Below are positions 14,808 through 21,468 of a DNA stretch of 22,839 bases, piece after piece. The translations under genes and the position numbers were made by a program. The stretch is from Prevotella sp. UBA3294 (GTDB lineage: Bacteria > Bacteroidota > Bacteroidia > Bacteroidales > Bacteroidaceae). The notes beneath the pieces are model-generated. The model saw only the letters and a program-made list of their open reading frames with translations, had not been told where the DNA came from and searched no databases. The stretch spans positions 1-22,839 of the forward strand of contig DETG01000072.1 of the NCBI GenBank assembly GCA_002361535.1. The letters run 5' to 3'. Within the stretch, counting starts at the first letter, position 1. Every line of letters begins with the position of its first letter.

Positions 14808-15974
14808 ATGAATTTCAAGGAAAAAGTGGCAGCACTCCAACAGCATCACGAGGAGTTATTGACACGCAAGAACGAGCCCATAGCCTGGGGCAACGGTATT
14901 TATGAAAAGTGGAAGAACCCCATCCTGACAGCAGAGCATACTCCTTTGGAGTGGCGTTATGACTTCAATGAGCAGGATAACCCTTATCTGATGCAGCGCA
15001 TCATGATGAATGCCACGCTAAACTCTGGTGCTATCAAATTGAATGATAAGTATGTACTGGTTGTTCGTGTAGAGGGAGCCGACCGCAAGAGCTTCTTCGC
15101 AGTGGCAGAGAGTCCTAATGGTGTAGATAACTTCCGATTCTGGGAGGAACCGATCACCATGCCCGACGATGTGGTTCCTGCCACCAATATCTATGATATG
15201 CGTATTACAAAGCACGAGGATGGCTGGATATACGGCGTATTCTGCGCTGAGCGCCATGATGACTCACAGCCAGGTAACCTGAGTGCAGCAACGGCAACAG
15301 CGGGGATTGCTCGTACCAAGGACCTGAAGACCTGGGAGCGTCTGCCCGACCTGAAGACGAAGAGTCAGCAGCGTAACGTGGTACTGCATCCTGAGTTCGT
15401 TGATGGCAAGTATGCTTTCTACACCCGTCCGCAAGATGGTTTCATCGATACAGGATCGGGAGGCGGCATCGGATGGGCCTTGGTTGATGACATCACACAC
15501 GCTGAGGTGAAAGAGGAGGTCATTATCAATGCCCGTCATTACCACACCATCACAGAGGTGAAGAATGGGGAAGGACCGCACCCCATCAAGACCCAGAAGG
15601 GATGGCTGCACCTGGCTCATGGCGTTCGTGCCACTGCCGACGGGTTGCGCTATGTGTTATATATGTATATGACCTCCTTGGAAGATCCCACAAAGGTGAT
15701 AGCACAGCCAGGCGGTTTCTTCCTCGTACCCGAGGGTGACGAATATTTGGGTGATGTGATGAATGTGGCTTTTGCCAATGGATGGATTGCTGATGAAGAC
15801 GGGAAGGTATTTATCTACTATGCATCGGCTGATACAAGGATGCATGTGGCTACCTCGACTATCGACAAGCTCATTGACTATTGTATGAATACCCCCGAAG
15901 ACGGACTGATGACCGCTGCCAGTGTGGAGACGATCAAGAAACTCATTGCTAAGAACCGGGGGCTTTCAGAATAA
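14808..15974 (+). CDS. GH130 4-O-beta-D-mannosyl-D-glucose phosphorylase
   Basis: A 388-aa cytoplasmic enzyme with no signal peptide. Expected reaction: Man-beta-1,4-Glc + phosphate to alpha-mannose-1-phosphate + glucose. Family features: [18 protein letters not shown] near 38-55, [30 protein letters not shown], the general-acid aspartate in [11 protein letters not shown] (D130), [10 protein letters not shown] and [21 protein letters not shown]. Its length and the E-G-A-D-R-K-S block are those of the GH130_1 group, whose model is the B. fragilis mannosylglucose phosphorylase. It follows GH26 by 40 bp of octamer repeat and precedes the symporter, so mannobiose would be imported, epimerised to Man-Glc and then phosphorolysed here. 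Confidence 0.94.
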   Translation: MNFKEKVAALQQHHEELLTRKNEPIAWGNGIYEKWKNPILTAEHTPLEWRYDFNEQDNPYLMQRIMMNATLNSGAIKLNDKYVLVVRVEGADRKSFFAVAESPNGVDNFRFWEEPITMPDDVVPATNIYDMRITKHEDGWIYGVFCAERHDDSQPGNLSAATATAGIARTKDLKTWERLPDLKTKSQQRNVVLHPEFVDGKYAFYTRPQDGFIDTGSGGGIGWALVDDITHAEVKEEVIINARHYHTITEVKNGEGPHPIKTQKGWLHLAHGVRATADGLRYVLYMYMTSLEDPTKVIAQPGGFFLVPEGDEYLGDVMNVAFANGWIADEDGKVFIYYASADTRMHVATSTIDKLIDYCMNTPEDGLMTAASVETIKKLIAKNRGLSE

Positions 15975-15982
15975 AGATTTGT

Positions 15983-16045
15983 CGAAATGACGTTATAACG
16001 ATATATCGAAATAACGAAATGCCGATATAATGAAATAACGATGAA
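15983..16045 (+). repeat. CGAAATAA octamer array, copy 2
   Basis: About eight 8-bp units (CGAAATGA, CGTTATAA, CGATATAT, CGAAATAA, CGAAATGC, CGATATAA, TGAAATAA, CGATGAAA) fill most of the GH130-symporter gap. A 26-bp block (15995-16020) is identical to 14764-14789. Confidence 0.85.
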
Positions 16046-16070
16046 ATGAATCATGAAAAAGGAATAAAAA

Positions 16071-17414
16071 ATGGCTACAATCAAAGAAAAAATAGGCTAT
16101 GCACTTGGTGATGCGGCAGCCGGAGGTATCACGTGGAAAATCATGTCCATTGCCTTCCCTCTTTTTTTCACCAACGTCTTTGGACTGACATTTGCGGATG
16201 CGGCAACGCTGATGCTGATTGCCCGTATGTTTGACGTGGTGACCGACCCGCTGATGGGATCTTTGGCCGACCGCACCCAGTCGAAATGGGGAACCTATCG
16301 CCCCTGGCTCATCTTCGGGGCTATTCCCTTCGGACTAATCTTTGCCCTGCTGCTCTACACTCCCGACTTCGGACCAGTGGGTAAGCGCGTTTGGGCCTAT
16401 TCGCTCTATCTGCTGATGATGGCGATGTACACGGCGGTAAACGTTCCCTATGGTTCTCTCCTTGGTGTGATGACCGATGATGACAACGAGAAGAACCAGT
16501 TCTCGTCGTATCGTATGGTGGGAGCATACGCCATGGGCTTTATCACCCTGTTGTCGTTTCCCTACCTGCAGAAATTCGTGGGAGGTACACCGCAGCACCA
16601 GTACGCTGTATTAGGAGCCTTCTTCGGAGTTATTGCTGCTGCTGGTACATTGGCATGCGGTCTGCTCACTAAAGAACGCCTGAAACCGGTACGTGCCGAG
16701 AAATTCTCGTTCAGGCCCTTTGCCGATCTCTTCCGTAACAAGCCGTGGATCTATCTCACGCTGATCGGTATCTGTACGAATTTCTTCAACGGCTTCCGTT
16801 ATGCCGTGGCCGGCTATCTGTTCGAGTACTGTCTGAAGGGTGATGTCACTGTGAGTGGTCTTATCATTAACTATACGGTGTTCATGACATTCGGTGAGCT
16901 CACCTGTATGATCTTCGGTGGCGTATCGCCTAAATTCACACAATGGGTGGGGTCCAAGCGCAAGGCTTTCCAAGTGGCTGCGATCATCTGTCTGGTGTTC
17001 TCCGTTGGTTTCTTCTTCGTTCCGATGGATCCTGCCTATATTTGGGTCATGGTGGCTTTAGTGATCCTCACCTCTATTGGCATCGGACTCTATTCTCCGC
17101 TGCTGTGGTCAATGTATGCCGATGTGGCCGATTATGCCACCGAGAAGAACGGTACTTCCTCGACAGGACTGATCTTCTCTTCGGGAACTATGGCACAGAA
17201 ATTCGGTACAGCCATCTCCGGCTCTTTGGTAGCCCTTTTCTTAGGCTTAGCCGGAGCCAGTATGATTACGGATGAGATGGGTAACACCAGTGTGGATCCT
17301 GCATCTATCACCGACTCGGTGCTTAATATGGTGTGGAGCCTCTTCTCACTTTTCCCAGCTGTCATCGCCCTGATCATTATCCTACTGACTTATCTGTATC
17401 CTATTAAAAAATAA
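16071..17414 (+). CDS. GPH-family sugar:cation symporter
   Basis: A 447-aa inner-membrane protein with about 12 hydrophobic segments. The loop 2-3 signature DPLMGSLADRTQSKWGTYRPW (about 63-83) is that of the glycoside-pentoside-hexuronide:cation symporters (MelB/XynB/LacS group). Its N-terminus (KIGYALGDAAAGGITWKIM) is also typical. By operon position it should import mannobiose, and perhaps longer manno-oligosaccharides or Man-Glc, with Na+ or H+. Its TAA stop shares one base with the next ATG (TAATG), so the epimerase is translationally coupled to it. The substrate is inferred from context only. Confidence 0.9.
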   Translation: MATIKEKIGYALGDAAAGGITWKIMSIAFPLFFTNVFGLTFADAATLMLIARMFDVVTDPLMGSLADRTQSKWGTYRPWLIFGAIPFGLIFALLLYTPDFGPVGKRVWAYSLYLLMMAMYTAVNVPYGSLLGVMTDDDNEKNQFSSYRMVGAYAMGFITLLSFPYLQKFVGGTPQHQYAVLGAFFGVIAAAGTLACGLLTKERLKPVRAEKFSFRPFADLFRNKPWIYLTLIGICTNFFNGFRYAVAGYLFEYCLKGDVTVSGLIINYTVFMTFGELTCMIFGGVSPKFTQWVGSKRKAFQVAAIICLVFSVGFFFVPMDPAYIWVMVALVILTSIGIGLYSPLLWSMYADVADYATEKNGTSSTGLIFSSGTMAQKFGTAISGSLVALFLGLAGASMITDEMGNTSVDPASITDSVLNMVWSLFSLFPAVIALIIILLTYLYPIKK

Positions 17415-18724
17415 TGAACGAAACTATTAAAAACCTGAAAGCTGAAATGCAGGATGTGTTGGAAAACAACATTCTGCGTTTCTGGCTTGACAAAATGCAG
17501 GACAGGGAGCACCGTGGCTTCTATGGTCAGATGACTGGCGACGGTCGTCTGGTGAAAGATGCTGACAAGGGTGGAATACTCTCTGCCCGTATCCTCTGGA
17601 CGTTCTCTGCTGCCTACCGTGTACTGAAGAAACCGGAATATTTGATGGCTGCAACGCGGATGAAGGACTATATCTTGGAACATTTCTACGATGAGGAGTT
17701 TGGAGGTACCTATTGGTCGGTAGATTATTTAGGAAGACCGAAAGATACGAAGAAACAGTTCTATGCCATCGGTTTTATGATCTACGGTCTCAGTGAGTAC
17801 TACCGTGCCACAGGGGATGAGGAGGCGCTACAATATGCCTTGAAACTCTACGAGTGTATTGAAGAACACTCGCTCGACAAACAGTATAACGGATATATTG
17901 AGGCTTGCACCCGTGAGTGGGGAGAGATTGCCGACATGCGACTCTCGGAACTGGATGCCAACTACCCCAAGTCACAGAACACACATCTGCACATTATCGA
18001 ACCTTACACGAACTTGTATCGGGCGATGCGTGAATGTGTGGAGAGTGGAGCGTGGAGCGTGGAGGGAGAAATGACCCAAGATCAAGCACATAGTACTAAT
18101 CTCACTCCTCACTCCTCACTCCACACTCCTCGAAAAGACTCCTCACTCCCGAAGCTCGAAGCTTCTTTGCGCAACCTCATCGACATCTTCACAGATCGCA
18201 TTTTGAATCCGGAGACTCATCACCTTGACCTTTTCTTCGACATGGACTGGACACGTCAGGCAGGAAGACTCGAGAGTTATGGTCATGACATCGAGTGCTC
18301 GTGGCTGATGCACGAGGCGGCCCTTGTCTTAGGTGACAAAGAGGTGTTAGAAAAGGTAGAGCCTATCGTGCAGATGGTGGCCAAAGCTTCTGAGAAAGGA
18401 CTGCGCCCCGATGGCTCGATGATTCATGAGGCAAACCTCGATTCGGGGCATGTGGATGATGACCTGCACTGGTGGGTTCAGGCCGAGAATGTGGTGGGAT
18501 GGATCAACATCTATCAGTATTTCGGTGATGAGGATGCCTTGCAAAAAGCCCTGAGCTGCTGGCAGTATATCAAGGACAACCTGATCGACTACGAGAATGG
18601 AGAGTGGTTTTGGAGCCGTCATCCCGACGGAACCCTGAATACCGTTGACGACCATGCTGGTTTCTGGAAGTGCCCGTACCATAACAGTCGCATGTGCTTG
18701 GAGATCATTGAGCGGGATCTTTAA
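17414..18724 (+). CDS. AGE-family mannobiose/cellobiose 2-epimerase
   Basis: A 436-aa cytoplasmic (alpha/alpha)6-barrel enzyme, with no signal peptide, that should turn beta-1,4-mannobiose into Man-beta-1,4-Glc. Catalytic and binding histidines are in place: NTHLHIIEPYTNLYRA (H191, H193), GHDIECSWLMHEAA (H291) and PYHNSRM (H423). RFWLDKMQDREHRGFYG at the N-terminus and WWVQAENVVGW are also cellobiose 2-epimerase marks. Relatives are about 390-410 aa. The excess is an in-frame insertion at about residues 208-250 made by a heptamer element (GAWSVEGEM ... TPHSSLHTPRKD) between two conserved helices. The start overlaps the symporter stop by one base. It is the last gene of the operon and is followed by the large inverted heptamer repeat. 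Confidence 0.92.
   Translation: MNETIKNLKAEMQDVLENNILRFWLDKMQDREHRGFYGQMTGDGRLVKDADKGGILSARILWTFSAAYRVLKKPEYLMAATRMKDYILEHFYDEEFGGTYWSVDYLGRPKDTKKQFYAIGFMIYGLSEYYRATGDEEALQYALKLYECIEEHSLDKQYNGYIEACTREWGEIADMRLSELDANYPKSQNTHLHIIEPYTNLYRAMRECVESGAWSVEGEMTQDQAHSTNLTPHSSLHTPRKDSSLPKLEASLRNLIDIFTDRILNPETHHLDLFFDMDWTRQAGRLESYGHDIECSWLMHEAALVLGDKEVLEKVEPIVQMVAKASEKGLRPDGSMIHEANLDSGHVDDDLHWWVQAENVVGWINIYQYFGDEDALQKALSCWQYIKDNLIDYENGEWFWSRHPDGTLNTVDDHAGFWKCPYHNSRMCLEIIERDL
18036..18131 (+). repeat. Heptamer inverted element inside the epimerase gene
   Basis: The left arm (about 18036-18068) is GTGGAGC-type heptamers and the right arm (18101-18131) is CTCACTC-type heptamers, roughly complementary with mismatches at two positions per unit. 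The core of about 32 nt contains CAAGAT and ends in ATAGTACTAAT before CTCACTCC. The kinase element has CAAGAT and ATAGTAGTAAT before CTCTCTCC. Confidence 0.85.
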
Positions 18725-18914
18725 GTGACAAGTGAAGAGTGAAGAGTGAAGAGTGAAGAATTTGCTACCGCACAGATGATTGGCGCAAGGTAATTGGCGC
18801 AAAGACCATAGCAGAAGCAAATTCTTCACTCTTCATTCTTCATTCTTCATTCTTCACTCTTCACTCTTTATTCTTCACTCTTCATTCTTCACTCTTCATT
18901 CTTCACTCTTCACT
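18724..18914. repeat. Long inverted heptamer repeat between convergent genes
   Basis: The left array is AGTGAAG units (18724-18758), then GAATTTGCT. The loop is 49 nt (18767-18815) and contains two ATTGGCGCAA copies. It is followed by AGCAAATTC and a longer right array of TTCACTC/TTCATTC units, about 13, up to 18914. The arms are complementary for about 35 bp. It begins at the epimerase stop and ends 4 bp before the LRR gene's stop, so it may terminate transcription from both sides. Confidence 0.9.
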
Positions 18915-18918
18915 TCCC

Positions 18919-20199
18919 TTACATTCCTGCTACAATCACTTTGATGTCGCGGAACTGTGCCCATGGACTCTTGAGGTCGGCACGATAGGGAGTGATATTG
19001 GGAACATACAGAGAACCTTCCTTGATAAACGACTTGGGGAACGTGTCTTTCTTGATCTTTGCTGGAGTGCCGCTGCGCATGACCACCGTCATCAACCCTG
19101 TACAGTTTTCAAACACATCGCCGCCCATCTCCTTCACACTGCTTGGAATATCGATGCGCTCTAAGGAGGAGCAACCGTGGAATGCCTGGCTGTCGATCTC
19201 CTTCACCGATGTCGGGATGGTGATCTTGGCAAGACTACCGCAGTTCTTAAAACAAGAGGAGGGGATTTCCTTGATGCCGTTGGGGATATTTACGTGCTTC
19301 AGGTTCGAGCAATCCTCAAAGACACTGGAACCTAAATCCTTCACTGAGTTTGGGATAAAGATGGAATCGAGGGAGGTGCATTCCTTGAAGGCGTCGTGGG
19401 CAATGCTCTTGATGGAGGTGGGGATATTCACCTCTTGCAGACTGGTACATCCCTCGAAGATGCTGTTGGCGATATTATCCATGCTCGTGGTGAACGAGAA
19501 CTTCTTCAGGGAGGTGCAGTTCTTGAACGCTACCCACCCGATGGCTTTCACACCATTCGGAATATCGATCTCTTCTAAGGCAGAACAGTCTTGGAATGCA
19601 GAGTAACCGATCTTCTCTAATGCCTGTGGGAGGTTCACTTCTTTCAGACTGGTGCATCCCTGAAACACGTTATAAGCGATGGAGGTGACACTCCTGGGGA
19701 GGGTGATCGTCTCCAAGGCCGTACATTTCTTGAAAGCGCCATGGCCGATGCTCACGATGCCGTTGTGCAGTTCAACGTTCTTCAGAGCCGAACAGCCGGC
19801 AAAGAGACCGCTCGACAGTTCTGTGATGCTCTCAGGGACATTGATGGCTTGGAGACCCGTGCAGTTTTCGAAGGCATTAGAGCCTATCTTTGTTACCGTA
19901 GAGGGAATGACAACAGAGGTGAGGGTAGGGCTGTCCTTAAAGGCTCCCCCATCGATTTCTTCCACATAATAGGTGACACTGTCTTCGGTAAACTTCTCGG
20001 GAATCACCAAGTCACCTGTGTACAGATTCTTCCCGGCCAGTACCTTGGCTTTGTTGTTCTTGGCATCGAGCGAATAATTGATGCCATCTACAATAGCCTT
20101 CTCGGCTTTCTTGAAAATGTTGGAGGGCGTGCGTGCGCTGATCTCCGAGGCTGAGCAACAGAACATTGAGACAACCATCATCAGGAATTTTGCTTTCAT
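18919..20199 (-). CDS. BspA-like leucine-rich-repeat (LRR_5) surface protein
   Basis: A 426-aa exported protein. The N-terminus MKAKFLMMVVSMFCCSASEISA is a signal sequence; Cys14 or Cys15 might be a lipobox, but a type I cleavage is also possible. After a short N-terminal cap (about 40-97), roughly 12 repeats of 23 residues run from about 98 to 374, with pattern IPxSVxxIGxxAFxxCxxLxxI. A C-terminal cap (GSLYVPNITPYRADLKSPWAQFRDI) ends the solenoid. Such proteins bind host or bacterial surface partners; the ligand here is unknown. It is divergent from nuoA and has its own promoter on the minus strand: ATTG (plus-strand 20269-20272), 21 bp, TATTTTTG (20240-20247). Confidence 0.92.
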   Translation of the reverse strand: MKAKFLMMVVSMFCCSASEISARTPSNIFKKAEKAIVDGINYSLDAKNNKAKVLAGKNLYTGDLVIPEKFTEDSVTYYVEEIDGGAFKDSPTLTSVVIPSTVTKIGSNAFENCTGLQAINVPESITELSSGLFAGCSALKNVELHNGIVSIGHGAFKKCTALETITLPRSVTSIAYNVFQGCTSLKEVNLPQALEKIGYSAFQDCSALEEIDIPNGVKAIGWVAFKNCTSLKKFSFTTSMDNIANSIFEGCTSLQEVNIPTSIKSIAHDAFKECTSLDSIFIPNSVKDLGSSVFEDCSNLKHVNIPNGIKEIPSSCFKNCGSLAKITIPTSVKEIDSQAFHGCSSLERIDIPSSVKEMGGDVFENCTGLMTVVMRSGTPAKIKKDTFPKSFIKEGSLYVPNITPYRADLKSPWAQFRDIKVIVAGM

Positions 20200-20239
20200 A
20201 TTTATATCGCAGAAAAATTAATTTCATGAATTGGTTTTG

Positions 20240-20272
20240 CAAAAATACAGAAAAAATGCTGATCTGCACAAT
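20240..20272 (-). promoter_or_regulatory. Promoter of the LRR protein gene
   Basis: Read on the minus strand: ATTG, a 21-bp spacer and TATTTTTG followed by CAAAA. This is a full Bacteroidetes-type promoter, about 40 bp before the start codon. Confidence 0.7.
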
Positions 20273-20312
20273 AATTTCCCATATTTATTATTTTTATTTG
20301 CAAAATAATTGT

Positions 20313-20320
20313 TAACTTTG
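20313..20320 (+). promoter_or_regulatory. -7 box of the nuo operon
   Basis: TAACTTTG followed by CACC lies 57 bp before nuoA. The 25 bp ending here (20296-20320) match 12241-12265, upstream of the mannan operon, at 23 positions. No clear TTG -33 box lies 19-21 bp upstream. Confidence 0.6.
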
Positions 20321-20377
20321 CACCGTTTTAAAACAAGGTGCTTTTGCTGAGCATTCAAATCAAACAATTACACATAT

Positions 20378-20728
20378 ATGTATTTTACTTTGTTTATTAC
20401 CGTTATCTTAACGGCCATTACATTAGTGGTGGCAGCTTACGTGATTGCTAAGCTGATAGGTCCACGCTCATATAACAAGGTGAAAGGCGAGCCCTACGAG
20501 TGCGGTATCCCCACCCGTGGTACTTCCTGGTTGCCTGTCAGTGTGGGCTTCTACCTGTTTGCCATCCTATTCCTCATGTTTGATGTAGAAACGGTGTTTC
20601 TGTATCCGTGGGCAGTGGTTGTTAAGGAGTTCGGTGTCATGGCAATCGCCAGCATCGGATTCTTTTTGTTAGTACTGGTGTTTGGCCTGGCATACGCTTG
20701 GCGGAAAGGAGCGTTGGAATGGAAATGA
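20378..20728 (+). CDS. nuoA: NADH-quinone oxidoreductase subunit A
   Basis: A 116-aa membrane subunit of respiratory complex I with three transmembrane segments (about 3-25, 57-78, 86-107). The conserved loop KVKGEPYECGIPTRGTSWLPVSVGFYLFAILFLMFDVETVFLYPWA holds the NuoA signature, including the cysteine and the FDVE acidic pair. It lies in the proton-pumping membrane arm at the junction with the quinone site. It is the first gene of the nuo cluster, with a -7 box 57 bp upstream, and overlaps nuoB. Confidence 0.95.
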   Translation: MYFTLFITVILTAITLVVAAYVIAKLIGPRSYNKVKGEPYECGIPTRGTSWLPVSVGFYLFAILFLMFDVETVFLYPWAVVVKEFGVMAIASIGFFLLVLVFGLAYAWRKGALEWK

Positions 20729-21468
20729 AGCCAAAGATCAAAAGTATTCCCTACGAAGAGTGGAATGACAATGAGTCGTTGCAGAAGATCGTTGACGAAC
20801 TCCATGAGGGTGGTGTAAACGTGATCACCGGCTCTTTGGACAAACTGATCAACTGGGGGCGTGCCAATTCACTTTGGTCGCTGACGTTCGCCACCTCATG
20901 CTGTGGCATTGAGTTCATGGCCTGTGGCTGTTCTCGTTACGACTTTGCCCGTTTCGGTTTCGAGGTAACACGTAACTCTCCCCGTCAGGCCGACCTGATT
21001 ATGTGTGCCGGTACGATTACTCATAAGATGGCACCTGCATTGAAACGTCTGTATGACGAGATGGCCGAGCCGAAGTATGTGATTGCTGTGGGTGGTTGTG
21101 CCATCAGTGGCGGTCCTTTCAAATCAAGCTACCATGTCGTGAAAGGCATCGAGGAGATTGTTCCTGTGGATGTGTTCATCCCTGGCTGTCCACCCCGTCC
21201 TGAGGCCATCATGTATGGTATGATGCAGTTGCAGCGTAAAGTGAAGATCGAGAAGTTCTTCGGTGGCGCTAACCATAAACAGAACAAGGAAGAGCGTGAA
21301 CTCGGTGTTTCTAACGAGGAGCTGACGTTCCGTAATAAATTGGGAGATCATCGTCGTGAAAAGCCCATTGTGGTGACGGATGTGCCCAAGGAGGTTGTGG
21401 AAGAATTGAAGAATTCAAGAATTGAAGCATTGAAGGAAACCGGTAAATCTCAGGAGGGCCAGGCATGA
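20719..21468 (+). CDS. nuoB: NADH-quinone oxidoreductase subunit B
   Basis: A 249-aa peripheral subunit that carries cluster N2, the last iron-sulfur centre before quinone. The four ligand cysteines are visible: the tandem pair in TSCCGIEFM, one in GGCAISGG and one in PGCPPRPEA. ATG 20719 (MEMKPKIKSIPYEEW) lies 7 nt after GGAAAGGAG. The alternative ATG 20725 would give an exact ATGA overlap with nuoA; either is plausible. The core ends near QLQRKVKIEKFFGG. After it comes a charged tail of about 65 residues, part of which (EELKNSRIEALKE) is written by GAATTGAA-type octamers at about 21400-21435. Confidence 0.95.
   Translation: MEMKPKIKSIPYEEWNDNESLQKIVDELHEGGVNVITGSLDKLINWGRANSLWSLTFATSCCGIEFMACGCSRYDFARFGFEVTRNSPRQADLIMCAGTITHKMAPALKRLYDEMAEPKYVIAVGGCAISGGPFKSSYHVVKGIEEIVPVDVFIPGCPPRPEAIMYGMMQLQRKVKIEKFFGGANHKQNKEERELGVSNEELTFRNKLGDHRREKPIVVTDVPKEVVEELKNSRIEALKETGKSQEGQA

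Noticed and set aside
13760..14818. Minus-strand open frame of 352 codons
   Set aside because: It is a shadow of the GH26 gene, whose catalytic motifs are complete; the reverse translation has no coherent domain.
18724..18914. CRISPR array
   Set aside because: The units are 7 bp in direct contact with no unique spacers, and no cas gene is near.
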